Assembly: GCF_009725755.1 (NCBI RefSeq)
Contig: NZ_WNIJ01000001.1
Location: 62,001 to 126,000, forward strand
Origin: Bombella sp. ESL0385
GTDB taxonomy: Bacteria; Pseudomonadota; Alphaproteobacteria; Acetobacterales; Acetobacteraceae
Direction: 5' to 3'
DNA length: 64,000 bases
A program made the translations under genes and the position numbers. Shown piece by piece: positions 36,943 through 46,764 of the stretch. Each line of letters starts with the position of its first letter. Position 1 is the stretch's first letter. Below the pieces are notes generated by a model that saw nothing but the letters and a program-made list of their open reading frames with translations, did no database searches and was not told the DNA's origin.

Positions 36943-37161
36943 TTATTTAAAGCGGAAGGTGATGCGGCCTTTGCTGAGGTCGTACGGGGTCATCTCAACA
37001 TTAACGCGGTCCCCGGCCAAAACACGGATGCGATTCTTGCGCATTTTACCGCTCGTATGGGCGAGGATGGTATGCTCGTTATCCAGCGTGACGCGGAACA
37101 TGGCATTGGGTAGGAGCTCTGTCACTGTACCGGTAAACTCGATCAAATCTTCTTTAGGCAT
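36943..37161 (-). CDS. infA: Translation initiation factor IF-1
   Basis: A 72-residue S1/OB-fold protein that binds the ribosomal A site during initiation. The sequence is highly conserved ([35 protein letters not shown], then [11 protein letters not shown]). ATG 37161 has AAGGGA six bases upstream; a 23-residue upstream extension is not family-like. First gene of the infA-maf-rng-yacG unit. Confidence 0.98.
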   Translation of the reverse strand: MPKEDLIEFTGTVTELLPNAMFRVTLDNEHTILAHTSGKMRKNRIRVLAGDRVNVEMTPYDLSKGRITFRFK

Positions 37162-37228
37162 GAATATCCCTTGCAGGAAGGAGGTCAACAAAATGCAGGC
37201 TTTTTTAAAAGCCCAGCAATGGCGGCGC

Positions 37229-37259
37229 ATTATGTGCGAGCAAGGGGGGAGGACGTCAA
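37229..37259 (-). promoter_or_regulatory. Possible sigma-70 promoter for infA
   Basis: On the minus strand TTGACG (37254-37259) and CATAAT (37229-37234) are spaced by 19 bases, about 70 bases before the infA start. The hexamers are good but the spacing is longer than ideal. Confidence 0.4.
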
Positions 37260-37290
37260 GGTTTTTTGCTATTGAGGCGGGGATTCGCTG

Positions 37291-37956
37291 TTAGCTGATG
37301 GTGGCTGATGGTGAAGGAGGGAGCCTTTCCTTAGCTTGCCAGCAATACCACGCTAAAGTGGAGCGATGAGGGCTAAAGGCTATCGTGGCTGCTTTTAATG
37401 CCTTTGGGGTGAGGCGTTTAGGCTGCTTTTGTAATCGCCGCCAGCCTTCTTGCACGCCTAAATCCCCCGCTGGCAGAATATCAGGCCGGCGGAGATGGAA
37501 CATCAACATCATTTCCGCTGTCCAGCGGCCCACACCGCGCAGGGTGGTTAATTGGGTGATGAGTGTTTCATCATCCATTTTATGAGCCTCGGTAAGGCTT
37601 GGGACAATCCCGTCTAACCGTCCTTGGGCAATCGCGCGGAGGCTCGCAATTTTAGCACCAGAGAGGCCACATTGGCGGAGGGTTGCGTCATCTAAAGTAA
37701 GCAAAATCTCTGGCGTGGGTGGTGGGCCGTTTTTATCACGCTGCGGACCGAGGGTGCAGAGGCGGCCAAAGATGGTGCGTGCTGCGGTATTATGAAGCTG
37801 CTGGCCCGTTACGGCTTTGATGAGCGAGGCGTAAGGGTCCTGCGTTTGTGGGTCGGGGCGTGTTTGTTCAGCAAGGCGGCAGGGGCCAATCTGTGCGATG
37901 AAGGCAGCAAGGGCACGATCTTGCTCAAAACAGGCGGGCAGAGTGGGAGGAGACAT
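37291..37956 (-). CDS. DNA-3-methyladenine glycosylase II (AlkA-like)
   Basis: A 221-residue HhH-GPD base-excision glycosylase that removes alkylated purines. The helix-hairpin-helix LTTLRGVGRWTAEMML and the catalytic Asp in PAGDLGVQEG are present. It lacks the N-terminal domain of E. coli AlkA, as in the compact family members. With ogt at 201-662 the window carries two alkylation-repair enzymes. Confidence 0.9.
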   Translation of the reverse strand: MSPPTLPACFEQDRALAAFIAQIGPCRLAEQTRPDPQTQDPYASLIKAVTGQQLHNTAARTIFGRLCTLGPQRDKNGPPPTPEILLTLDDATLRQCGLSGAKIASLRAIAQGRLDGIVPSLTEAHKMDDETLITQLTTLRGVGRWTAEMMLMFHLRRPDILPAGDLGVQEGWRRLQKQPKRLTPKALKAATIAFSPHRSTLAWYCWQAKERLPPSPSATIS

Positions 37957-38105
37957 AGCTTGCTTTTACTAAAGGTTACAGAAAAGTAGGGCTAGAGGGT
38001 GTTTCCGGTGATGACAATATGGGTTGTTCTGAGGCACAAGGGAAAGGTTATGATGATAGCCGCTTTCTGTCCCTCTTGCTGCCAACGGGTTTTAGCCCTG
38101 TGACG

Positions 38106-39095
38106 ATGCCGGATGCCTCTTTGCAGACGCGTCGGGAGCGGCTGAGTGATTATGCTGCTCCTGCTATGGGATTGCGGACAGAGGCGCGCACGCCTATGCG
38201 GCGCACGCAAGTGCTGGTGGACCCCCCTCTTATTGGCCCGTTGCTTTTGGCGGCTAGTGTTCATGGGCTTATCTTTTGGCTAGTCACCATGACGGATGCT
38301 GGCAAGCATGGGACGATGAACGGGGCGGAGCAACCGCAGGTGGAAATGGTGTTTGATGCCCCACCTGTTAAACATAGTATGCAAGGCCCGCCAACGCATG
38401 AGGTTGGTGGGGCGGCCAGTGCGCCCCCGCCCAGTAGTCAGGAAGAAGCCACCCCCGCACCGATGGAGCCTGTGCCACATGCGCCCTCCTCTCCATCGTT
38501 GACGACATCGCCTACGGGGGAGCTGACGAATGCAGAATCGGCACAGCATCCGCTCTCCAAAGCGGCTCCGCGTTTGCCACGTCATAATCGGGCCACGCCA
38601 AGCCATCATCCTGTGACCCGGCAGAGTGACGCCAACCCCTTTGCCCGGCCTATGAATCTCTCTTTTGATGGCGAGCCAACACCGCAGCCTCGTAGGCGGG
38701 GCCGCCGTGGGGGCACGGGGGGACCGGTTGATTTCTCCCTTGGCCCGCTCAGCATGAATGGCGAGATCAACGCCCCCTATAAGACGCGCAGCAGCGTTAA
38801 AGGGGTTAGCTCTGATTATGGGAGTGAGGTGGATCGTTGGATTCGCAACCATATGTTCTACCCTGATGAAGCTGCGCAGAATGGGGAGGAAGGGCCATCT
38901 TCTGTCCATGTTGTGATTGATCGAAGTGGGAAGGTTATTCGTGTGCGTTTGACGGATTCGTCTAATTCTTATTCGCTTGATGCGGCAACGGCTGGGATGT
39001 TCCAAGGGGCGCAGTTACCGCCTGTCCCGCCTGATATGCAGGGCGATCATTTCGACCTAGATGTGACGATTAATTACATCCTCATCCGCCATTAG
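38106..39095 (+). CDS. TonB-like energy-transducing protein
   Basis: A roughly 329-residue protein with one N-terminal membrane helix (LIGPLLLAASVHGLIFWLVTM), a long Pro/Ala/Ser-rich periplasmic spacer and a C-terminal TonB-type domain (SSVHVVIDRSGKVIRVRLTDSS). Such proteins pass proton-motive energy to outer-membrane receptors or transporters. No exbB/exbD or receptor is adjacent. A basic segment RRRGRRGGTGG lies before the C-terminal domain. The start is unsure: ATG 38019 would add 29 residues. Confidence 0.75.
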   Translation: MPDASLQTRRERLSDYAAPAMGLRTEARTPMRRTQVLVDPPLIGPLLLAASVHGLIFWLVTMTDAGKHGTMNGAEQPQVEMVFDAPPVKHSMQGPPTHEVGGAASAPPPSSQEEATPAPMEPVPHAPSSPSLTTSPTGELTNAESAQHPLSKAAPRLPRHNRATPSHHPVTRQSDANPFARPMNLSFDGEPTPQPRRRGRRGGTGGPVDFSLGPLSMNGEINAPYKTRSSVKGVSSDYGSEVDRWIRNHMFYPDEAAQNGEEGPSSVHVVIDRSGKVIRVRLTDSSNSYSLDAATAGMFQGAQLPPVPPDMQGDHFDLDVTINYILIRH

Positions 39096-39208
39096 AATAT
39101 CCCTCTTTCGCCTGTAGTCAGGGGGGAAAAAGGGCGTTAAGTTGCAGCCGCATCTCTCATTGGGGGACGTGGGGTTTGTCCAAAAATTGTAGGGAAAGTG
39201 GGTTATCC

Positions 39209-40213
39209 ATGCGCTTTTGTCGTGCGCTGTTTATGTCTGGGTTATGTGTGCCTCTCCTAGGGTTAGGCGGTTGTTTGAGTGTTTATAAGCCTTTTGAGCA
39301 TAATCCCGGTGGCCAAGCGCAACGTCTTGTGCAAGCGAACTTGCCGCCTGCTCGTTTGGCGGTGCCTGTCCCTGTGCCAGGGAATGCGCCATGGCGGGCT
39401 GCAACGGCGATGTGGGCGCGGGATATGGTTATTGCGCTTGTTGGGCAGTCCATCCCAGCCGTAGCAAAAATGCCGCAACCGGGGGATTGGTGGGTGCGCC
39501 TCGGTGCTGTGAAGGCCGATAATGGCGGTATTCGCCCTCGTTATGCGATTGTTGGGCCAGATGGCAAAGTAAGGGCTAGAGGCTATGGCGCGGTTATTGA
39601 TGAAGCGGGCTGGCGCGGTGCGGACCCTGATGCATTAAATACAGTGGCCCTCCAAATGGCCCCAGAAATTGCTCATCAACTAACGGAAATCCAAACACGG
39701 ATGATGATGGATAACCCGCAGAGCTTGATGAATCGCCCTGCACGTATTTGCTTTGATGGCGTCCAAGGTGCGCCGGGGGATGGCAATACGGTGCTTGGCC
39801 AAGCCTTTTATACCATGTTGCCTGATGCACATAATAAAGTGCAAACAAAGCATGAGGGGGCGGATTATATTGTTAAAACAACCGTTAGCCTAAAGGATTC
39901 GCCTGATGCAGGCCCTCCCAGTGCGGGGCCGCAACAGCAAGTGACGATTATTTGGCATGTCCTTACGCCTGATGGACAAGAGGCCGGTGCGGCAACGCAG
40001 ATTCATGACGTGCCAGCACATTCTTTGGATAAATCATGGGCAGATGTTGCCGAGGCCGCCGCGCAAGAAGCCGCAGGAGCGGTGCGGACGATTATCACCA
40101 ATTATTCCGGCCGGGAGCGTAAAGCCCCCCCGGCGCAATCTGATGTAGGAGGGGATGCCTCTAAAGAGAAAGACGGGATGAAGCGGTTCATCGCGGGGGA
40201 GGCAAAGAAGTAG
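39209..40213 (+). CDS. Putative outer- or inner-membrane lipoprotein
   Basis: A 334-residue protein with a lipoprotein signal ending in a lipobox LGLGGC near residue 24. The mature part repeats a pattern of periplasmic sensor-like strands (WWVRLGAVKADNG, then PRYAIVGPDGKVRARG). I do not recognise a named family. AGGGAAAG lies before ATG 39209; a TTG at 39176 would extend it by 11. It may form a pair with the TonB-like gene upstream. Confidence 0.7.
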   Translation: MRFCRALFMSGLCVPLLGLGGCLSVYKPFEHNPGGQAQRLVQANLPPARLAVPVPVPGNAPWRAATAMWARDMVIALVGQSIPAVAKMPQPGDWWVRLGAVKADNGGIRPRYAIVGPDGKVRARGYGAVIDEAGWRGADPDALNTVALQMAPEIAHQLTEIQTRMMMDNPQSLMNRPARICFDGVQGAPGDGNTVLGQAFYTMLPDAHNKVQTKHEGADYIVKTTVSLKDSPDAGPPSAGPQQQVTIIWHVLTPDGQEAGAATQIHDVPAHSLDKSWADVAEAAAQEAAGAVRTIITNYSGRERKAPPAQSDVGGDASKEKDGMKRFIAGEAKK

Positions 40214-40303
40214 CAGAAGGGTTACGGTAGCGTATCTATCTCCTTACGGAATGACATGAGGGCATGATATTAATGTGATGCGCTGTGCCTGTTGTGAGGG
40301 GGG

Positions 40304-40383
40304 ATGAGGCTTTATGGGGCAGCCATGTTGCCATCACACCAATGAAGGGCCGTGCAGGTGGCTGCCCTACGCCGTAAGCTCAT
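40304..40383 (+). ncRNA. Candidate structured RNA or leader upstream of prs
   Basis: A perfect nine-base stem GGGCAGCCA (40317-40325) / TGGCTGCCC (40359-40367) is extended outward by ATGAG (40304-40308) / CTCAT (40379-40383) across an internal loop, enclosing a 33-base apical loop. No T run follows, so it is not a simple terminator. It lies 70 bases before prs in a 240-base gap. It could be a small RNA, an attenuator or a prs 5' leader; no known family is recognised. Confidence 0.4.
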
Positions 40384-40453
40384 GACATTGACTAGGCAAG
40401 CTGATAAAAGGGGCTGTCCCGTTCCTTCTGCTTTCCTATGAAAAGTATCTATC

Positions 40454-41389
40454 ATGAAGATCGTCGCCTGCAACAGTAACATGCCCTTGGCTCAAGCCGT
40501 GGCTGATGAGCTTGAAATCCCCTTGTGCAAGACCTCTATCCGCCGCTTTGCTGACGGGGAAGTGTTTGTCGAGATTCAGGAGAATGTGCGTGGGGAGGAT
40601 ATGTTTGTCCTCCAAAGTACATGCACCCCAACGAACGATCATCTGATGGAGCTGCTCGTCGTGTTGGATGCGCTACGGCGCGGCTCGGCACGGCGTGTTA
40701 CGGCGGTGATGCCGTATTTCGGCTATGCCCGGCAGGATCGTAAGTCTGGCCCGCGTACGCCAATTAGTGCTAAGTTAGTGGCTAATTTGCTGACAGAAGC
40801 CGGGGCTAATCGTATTTTAACGATGGATTTGCATGCGATGCAGATTCAGGGCTTTTTCGATATTCCAACGGATAATCTATATGCAGCCCCGCTTTTTGTG
40901 CGGGATTTGTTAAGTCGTCATCCTAATATGGATAACCTCATCGTTGTCTCTCCCGATGTTGGAGGCGTGGTGCGGGCACGGCAGTTAGCACGCCGTTTGA
41001 ATGTTGACCTTGCCATTATTGATAAACGCCGCGAGCGGGCTGGCGTCTCTGAGGTGATGAATGTCATCGGGGATGTGTCTGGACGTTTTTGCGTGTTGGT
41101 CGATGATATTATTGATAGCGGCGGCTCACTCTGCAATGCGGCTGAGGCGTTGATGAAATATGGGGCCGCGGGGGTAGAAGCCTATGTGACCCATGGGGTG
41201 CTCACAAGCAATGCCTGTGAGCGTGTGCAAAAGAGTCCGCTCTCTATGCTGACATTAACCGATAGCATCCCCGCCACAGAGATATTGAAGGCAACGCCTA
41301 ACATCCGTCAGATTTCAACAGCGAATCTTTTAGGGCGGGCTGTGCGGGCCGTGGCGGATGAGAGTTCTGTTTCCACCTTGTTTGATTAA
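40454..41389 (+). CDS. prs: Ribose-phosphate pyrophosphokinase
   Basis: PRPP synthase, 311 residues, converts ribose 5-phosphate and ATP to PRPP for nucleotide, His, Trp and NAD synthesis. The conserved RRFADGE, the catalytic flexible loop around [17 protein letters not shown], the [15 protein letters not shown] segment and the PRPP-binding loop [12 protein letters not shown] are all present. A structured-looking leader precedes it. A histidine phosphatase gene follows after 26 bases. Confidence 0.97.
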   Translation: MKIVACNSNMPLAQAVADELEIPLCKTSIRRFADGEVFVEIQENVRGEDMFVLQSTCTPTNDHLMELLVVLDALRRGSARRVTAVMPYFGYARQDRKSGPRTPISAKLVANLLTEAGANRILTMDLHAMQIQGFFDIPTDNLYAAPLFVRDLLSRHPNMDNLIVVSPDVGGVVRARQLARRLNVDLAIIDKRRERAGVSEVMNVIGDVSGRFCVLVDDIIDSGGSLCNAAEALMKYGAAGVEAYVTHGVLTSNACERVQKSPLSMLTLTDSIPATEILKATPNIRQISTANLLGRAVRAVADESSVSTLFD

Positions 41390-41415
41390 GATTGCTGCGG
41401 GAGAGGGGTTAAGTA

Positions 41416-42012
41416 ATGACACAGCTTTGTACAAAGCCGTTCTGGTTTCTTCGGCATGGGGAGACGGAGTGGAATGCTCGCCACCTCTCCCAAGGGCGGA
41501 CAGATATTCCCTTAAATGAGACTGGCTTAGAGCAAGCTCGGCGTGCGGGCCATCAACTTGCTGACCTTTTTGAGAAAGGGGAGCGGCCTTTTACCCATAT
41601 TGTCTCCTCCCCGTTAAAGCGCGCTTTTGTCACAGCCGAGCATGTGCGCGAGGCGATTGCTCAGCGAACAGGGATTACCCTCCCATTAAGTGATGATGCT
41701 GATTTGCAAGAGGTGAGCTTTGGTGTGCAGGAAGGCAAGCCGATGGGCGATTGGTACAATACATGGATCAATGGCACATTTGTCCCTGAGCAAGGGGAAC
41801 GGTTTGTAACGCTCAAGGCACGCGGTATAGCCGCCCTTAATCGCGCGCATGATCGTGGCACTGGCGCACCCTTGATTGTAGCGCATGGGGCTCTCTTTCG
41901 TGGGTTGCGGGCAGCGATGGGGTTGGAAATTAACGTCCGTTTGCCTAATGCCGTCCCCCTAAAAGCAACCCCGAGTGAGGAGAACTGGGTGCTGGAGATG
42001 CTCTCTGCGTAA
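41416..42012 (+). CDS. Histidine phosphatase family protein
   Basis: A 198-residue phosphoglycerate-mutase-like phosphatase. RHGETEWN (His16) and the second His in LIVAHGALFR are visible, with the conserved SSPLKRAFVTAEH. Substrate unknown; probably transcribed with prs. It is a paralog of the phosphatase at 10615-11310 only at family level. Confidence 0.88.
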   Translation: MTQLCTKPFWFLRHGETEWNARHLSQGRTDIPLNETGLEQARRAGHQLADLFEKGERPFTHIVSSPLKRAFVTAEHVREAIAQRTGITLPLSDDADLQEVSFGVQEGKPMGDWYNTWINGTFVPEQGERFVTLKARGIAALNRAHDRGTGAPLIVAHGALFRGLRAAMGLEINVRLPNAVPLKATPSEENWVLEMLSA

Positions 42013-42034
42013 GTGCGAGGGCCGTTTATCTAGT

Positions 42035-42067
42035 CCCCCTAGGCCCGTTCCAAAGGGCGATAGGGGG
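42035..42067. terminator. Hairpin between convergent phosphatase and efflux genes
   Basis: CCCCCTA (42035-42041) pairs with TAGGGGG (42061-42067), with further inner GCCC/GGGC pairing. It lies between two converging genes, so it may act in both directions; no strong T run is present. Confidence 0.55.
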
Positions 42068-42084
42068 GTAGAGATGTGAGGTGT

Positions 42085-43656
42085 TTACCAAGGCACCAAT
42101 GTTGTGGAGAGGTGATCGGCCTCTTTGCGGCTGACGCCAAGGTCATTGCGGTTCCACCATCCCCCGCCGAGGGATTGGAAAAGCCCGACCGTGTCAGAAA
42201 GGCGCGTCACCTTATCTTGCGCTACGGAGAGTTCATCTTGGGCGACTTCCATCCGTGCTTGGGCAAGGTCAATTTTGCTGTTATCGCCTAATCTATGCTG
42301 GGTTTCTGCAATGCGTAGGGCTTGCGTTGCAGCCTCTAAACCGGATTGATCAGCCATGAGGGTTTTGCTGTCGAGGTCCACCGCGTGCAAACTATCAGCA
42401 ACATCTCCCACAGCGGAGAGAATAGCGGCTTGATAATACTCTTTGGCTTGTGTGTAGTTTGCTTTGGCTTCGCGCTGTGCATGGAGGAGTGACCCCCCTT
42501 GGAAGATAGGCTGAGTGACGGTAGCGGCCAACATCCAGTTGCCCATACCGGGTTTGAATAATTGGCTCATGCTATTAACAGCCTCACCCGGTAGCGCACT
42601 AAGCTGCACATTGGGCAGGCGGTTTGCAATAGCAATGCCCAGCTGCGCCCCGGCAGAGCGGATTTGCGCTTGCGCTGCGGCTACATCAGGGCGTTGAAGA
42701 ATCAGCTGCGCGGGTAAGGAGAGCGGTAGCTCCTCCGGCAGGGTGAAATCTTTTAGCTCAAATGTAGGAAGGTCCGCATTGGGGGTGAGGCCCGCCAAGG
42801 TGGCAAGCTGGTCCCGTGTTTGAGCGAGTTGAGTTTGCAGCGGTGGTAAATCCGCTTGAAGTTGGGCAAGAGAATCCCGCAGCAAAAGATGGCTCTGTCG
42901 GGATTGGTCGCCAAGGCCAACTTGATTGCCATTAATGGTGAGCATGGCCGTTTGCTGGGCGATCAACATCTCTTTGGCGCGGATTTGAGCGCGTAAGCCA
43001 GCCTCAGTAATGGCGGTATTGACGAGGTTAGAGATTAAGGTCAGCGTTGTGGCTTCTAGTTGAAAACGCTGAATATCCGCCTGTGCCTTAGCATTACGGA
43101 TGGCCAGTCGCGATCCCCCCCAGAGGTCAGGGACATAGCCGATATTGAGCTGAGCCGTATGTAAGTTATAGAGCCACTCATTATTGTTTGGCACAGGGGA
43201 GAGGGCTTTGGAAGTCTTGTTACGCGTGGGGAGGAACTGCGCGGACACACTCGGATAAAGCGAAGCCCCTTCCACACGCCGTTGCTCCCATGCAGCCTTT
43301 AGGCCTGCCTGTTGGGCTTTAAGCGTTGGGCTGTTAGCAAGAGCTTGCTCAATAAGCTGGTTGAGTTGTGGGTTTTGGAACGCTTCCCACCATTTACCTG
43401 CAACATCAGCCCCAGCCGTAAAATGCTGCCGCCGCAGGAGGCTATCTTTTGCCGCATTATTTCCGCCTGCCGTTTGGGTAATTGGCTTTTTTGTATAATC
43501 GGTTTTGTCTGGCAGAGGGGGGATGTCTTTAGGGGATGGCCCTACAATGCACCCGCCCAGCCCCATGGCAAGTAAAGCGAGGGTACTACAAGCCCGCAAA
43601 AGAGGATTGCGCTGGCCTTTATGAGGGCGTTGAGATTGATGCAAAGGCGTGGTCAT
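42085..43656 (-). CDS. RND efflux outer-membrane factor (NodT/OprM-type lipoprotein)
   Basis: A 523-residue TolC-like outer-membrane channel with a lipobox (MGLGGC near residue 36). It has the paired OEP repeats (KWWEAFQNPQLNQLIEQAL, then LILQRPDVAAAQAQIRSA), the usual signatures of NodT/CusC-type channels. It starts immediately after the permease stop and completes the tripartite pump. Its place last in the operon is unlike the czcCBA order. Confidence 0.93.
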   Translation of the reverse strand: MTTPLHQSQRPHKGQRNPLLRACSTLALLAMGLGGCIVGPSPKDIPPLPDKTDYTKKPITQTAGGNNAAKDSLLRRQHFTAGADVAGKWWEAFQNPQLNQLIEQALANSPTLKAQQAGLKAAWEQRRVEGASLYPSVSAQFLPTRNKTSKALSPVPNNNEWLYNLHTAQLNIGYVPDLWGGSRLAIRNAKAQADIQRFQLEATTLTLISNLVNTAITEAGLRAQIRAKEMLIAQQTAMLTINGNQVGLGDQSRQSHLLLRDSLAQLQADLPPLQTQLAQTRDQLATLAGLTPNADLPTFELKDFTLPEELPLSLPAQLILQRPDVAAAQAQIRSAGAQLGIAIANRLPNVQLSALPGEAVNSMSQLFKPGMGNWMLAATVTQPIFQGGSLLHAQREAKANYTQAKEYYQAAILSAVGDVADSLHAVDLDSKTLMADQSGLEAATQALRIAETQHRLGDNSKIDLAQARMEVAQDELSVAQDKVTRLSDTVGLFQSLGGGWWNRNDLGVSRKEADHLSTTLVPW

Positions 43657-46600
43657 TTAACCATCCTCCCCATTGCGTAGGGCACGACGTTTGACCTGCT
43701 CCTCCAATCGGCAGAAGCAGACAGGTAGAATGAAAAGGGTGAGCAAGGTTGCAATACCAAGCCCGCCAACAACAACCGTGGCGAGGCCGCGTTGTACGTC
43801 TGTTCCTACCCCGGTAGCCATAGCCGCAGGGAGCATGCCGACACTAGCCACTGTAGCGGTCATCAAAACGGGACGGAAACGCTCCGCAGCTCCAAGCTGG
43901 GTGGCATCACGCAGGCCCATTCCTTCTTTAATATGACGATTGATGTTGGAGACCATAATGATCCCATTTTGAATGGCCACACCAAAGAGAGCAATAAAGC
44001 CCACAGCGGTTGCAATATTAAGAGTTTCCGCACGGGCATGCAGCGCGATTAGCCCACCAAGCGCAGCTAATGGAACAATGCCGAGGATGAGCACTGCATG
44101 GCGTAGCTTTTGGAACTCCGCATAAAGCAAGCCCAACATTACAGCGAACATAACCCCCAATGCGGCAACGAGGCGGACTTGCGCGCGTTGGGCCTGTTGG
44201 AATGTCCCTGCCCATTCGATACGGAACTTTTGAGGGTCGTAATGGACATTCTGGTCGATGAGTTTTTGGGCATCCGCGAGATATTGGGACATGGGGCGGC
44301 TGCCATTATCCACTTGGAGGGTAATTTGCCGTTGGCCCATTTCATGAGCGATGCTGCTCTCCCCCATTTGGAGGCGAATACGCGCGACATCCGCTAAGGG
44401 GACGGCACTGCCATCACTCGTGATCAAGGGTAATTGCCCTAGGAGCTGAAGGTTAGAGCGTTGGGCATTATCAACACGCAGCGTTGCGTTATAAAAACGG
44501 TCACCTTCAATCACGCTGGTGAGGGGTTCATCACCAATGGCACTATTAATGAGGTCGCTGATATCATTAATGCTAATGCCATAACGGGCGGCTTTGAGGC
44601 GGTCTGGCGTGATTTCTATTTGAGGGATTTTAGGCTCTTGGAAGATATCCGCCTGCACTGTGCCCTGTACTTGCCATAAGATATTGACAATCTGCTGACC
44701 AAGAACGCGTAAACCGGTGAGGTCATCACCATAGATGCGCATCACAAGTGGACTATGCGCCCCGCCGAGCTGGTCGCTCAGATTATCTTCAATCGGTTGA
44801 CTGATAGAGAAGGAAATACCGGGGATTTTGTTCAGCCGTGCCCGTAATTTGGTGATGAATTGTGCCTTCGTCTCTCCATTTGCCCACTGATTATAAGGGG
44901 TTAGGCCAACAGGCATCTCAATATGAGACGGTGTCCACGGGTCTGTCCCATCATCAGAGCGGCCAAGTTGAGTAATGGCATAGGATGTCTCTGGGAACTC
45001 ACGCACAGCACGGCGTACCTCGGAGGCTTTTTCTTGCCCTTGTTCTAGTGAGATACCGGTAGGCATTTGTATTTGCAGCCAGAGCGCGCCTTCATCCAGG
45101 TCGGGGAGGAACTCCCGCCCTGTAGTGATACCAAGGGCGATAACGGCGACTAAGGCCACGCCTGCACTGATGAAAGGAATGGTCGGGTGATGGAGGAAGT
45201 ACCCTAGCAATCTATCATATTTTTTATGCAGCCATGCGAGTGGCTTATTATGCCAGATGGGCCGTGGCTTCCGCAGGGCAAGAAAGGACATTGTCGGGGT
45301 GAGTGAGAGGGCACAAAGCAAGGCCCCAAGGAGGGCGAAGCTAACAGTCCATGCCATAGGGCGGAAGATTTTGGCCTCACTCCCAACAAAGGCAAAGAGA
45401 GGGCTATAAGCTACAACAATGATGAGCGTGGAGGCAAAAATAGCGCGTCCCGCTCGGCGGGTAATGTCCAAAATATCGGAAGGGTCGAGCGGCCTTGTAT
45501 GATAATCTTCACGATGGCGGAGGATGACCTCTGTGACAACAATCGCGCCATCAACAATCACGCCGAAATCCACTGCGCCAAGGGAGAACAGGTTAGCGGC
45601 CATCCCACATGCACGCATAAGGATGAAGGCGAAAGCGAGCGCAAAGGGAATGGTTACCGCTGTGATAGCCGCACTACGCGGAGAACCAAGGAAGAAGGTC
45701 AAGATGACCAATACAAGGCCGATCCCCTCTAAAATGGTCTCGCTGACTTTATCGGTTGTGGACTTAACGAGATTATCGCGGTCGAGATAAGGAACAATGC
45801 GGATATGCCGTGGGGCGAGTTGTTTTTGGAGCTTATCAACCTCTGCATGGAGGTCATCCAACACTTGGGAGGGATTGGCCCCGCGGAGCATGGTCACGAC
45901 CCCTTCAATCGTATCGGGGTTACCGTTTTTGCCCAACATCCCTTCACGCACTTGATGGCCAAACTCGATATGACCAAGCTCGGAGAGAAGGACTGGCACA
46001 CCATCATGATGGCCGATGACGGTATTGCGCATATCATCAAGGGAGTGAATCTGCCCCACACCACGGATGATGTAAGATTGCTCCCCACGGGTTACACGCC
46101 CACCCCCAGCATTGACATTGCTATTACGGATGGCGTTCATCACATCGCTGATGCTAATGCCGTAACGAATAAGGGCATGCGGGTCTAAAATGAGCTGATA
46201 TTCCCGCGTAAAGCCGCCGAAATTATCAATATTCACTACGCCGGGGACGCGCTGTAAGGCAGGGATAATCTCCCAGCGTTGCACGTCCGAAATGGTCATG
46301 AGGTCGCGATCGTCCGATTCCACCGTGTAGCGGTAAATCTCCCCACTAGGGCCGGAGATAGGGCCGAGAGAGGGTTGCGCCCCACCGGTGAGCTGTAGGC
46401 CATCTAGTTGGCTTTGGACTAATTGACGTGCGCGGTAAATATCGGCGTTATCATCAAAAATAAGCGTGATGAGCGAGAGGCCGAAGGTGGTGCTAGAACG
46501 ACTCTCCACCACACCGGGGACGGCGGCCAGCTCGCGCTCTACCGGGGTGGTGACTTGATGTTCCATCTCCTCAGCAGCAAGGCCATTCACTTGGGTGGTG

Positions 46601-46749
46601 ACAAGCACGCTTGCAGGACCGAGGTCGGGATAAGCTTCCACGGGGAGTTGCTTCCACGCGATCATCCCTGTTGCGAACATGGCAAAGGTGAGGAAGGCTA
46701 TCGCCTTACTATGGTAAAAGCACCATGAGATGAATTTTTCGATAAACAT
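43657..46749 (-). CDS. CusA/CzcA-type heavy-metal RND permease
   Basis: A 1030-residue proton-driven inner-membrane pump with 12 helices and two large periplasmic loops. The HME-RND signature VDFGVIVDGAIVV in TM4, with its acidic proton-relay residues, separates it from drug-type RND pumps. Met residues at two positions of the CusA copper triad look conserved (QMPTG, IEMPVG), while the third appears to be Asn (IEDNLS), by my alignment by eye, so copper is not assured as substrate. Expected to export a divalent or monovalent metal. Confidence 0.93.
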   Translation of the reverse strand: MFIEKFISWCFYHSKAIAFLTFAMFATGMIAWKQLPVEAYPDLGPASVLVTTQVNGLAAEEMEHQVTTPVERELAAVPGVVESRSSTTFGLSLITLIFDDNADIYRARQLVQSQLDGLQLTGGAQPSLGPISGPSGEIYRYTVESDDRDLMTISDVQRWEIIPALQRVPGVVNIDNFGGFTREYQLILDPHALIRYGISISDVMNAIRNSNVNAGGGRVTRGEQSYIIRGVGQIHSLDDMRNTVIGHHDGVPVLLSELGHIEFGHQVREGMLGKNGNPDTIEGVVTMLRGANPSQVLDDLHAEVDKLQKQLAPRHIRIVPYLDRDNLVKSTTDKVSETILEGIGLVLVILTFFLGSPRSAAITAVTIPFALAFAFILMRACGMAANLFSLGAVDFGVIVDGAIVVTEVILRHREDYHTRPLDPSDILDITRRAGRAIFASTLIIVVAYSPLFAFVGSEAKIFRPMAWTVSFALLGALLCALSLTPTMSFLALRKPRPIWHNKPLAWLHKKYDRLLGYFLHHPTIPFISAGVALVAVIALGITTGREFLPDLDEGALWLQIQMPTGISLEQGQEKASEVRRAVREFPETSYAITQLGRSDDGTDPWTPSHIEMPVGLTPYNQWANGETKAQFITKLRARLNKIPGISFSISQPIEDNLSDQLGGAHSPLVMRIYGDDLTGLRVLGQQIVNILWQVQGTVQADIFQEPKIPQIEITPDRLKAARYGISINDISDLINSAIGDEPLTSVIEGDRFYNATLRVDNAQRSNLQLLGQLPLITSDGSAVPLADVARIRLQMGESSIAHEMGQRQITLQVDNGSRPMSQYLADAQKLIDQNVHYDPQKFRIEWAGTFQQAQRAQVRLVAALGVMFAVMLGLLYAEFQKLRHAVLILGIVPLAALGGLIALHARAETLNIATAVGFIALFGVAIQNGIIMVSNINRHIKEGMGLRDATQLGAAERFRPVLMTATVASVGMLPAAMATGVGTDVQRGLATVVVGGLGIATLLTLFILPVCFCRLEEQVKRRALRNGEDG

Positions 46750-46764
46750 ACTGCTCAGCGGCCC

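Noticed and set aside
37198-37213. GGCTTTT/AAAAGCC dyad before infA as a terminator
   Set aside because: It lies within the infA leader, the stem is short and AT-rich, and no T run follows on the infA strand after the stem.
38280-39005. A 241-residue minus-strand open frame
   Set aside because: It is antisense to the TonB-like gene, Arg/Thr-rich and domain-free. The plus strand has a membrane helix, a Pro-rich spacer and a TonB C-terminal domain.
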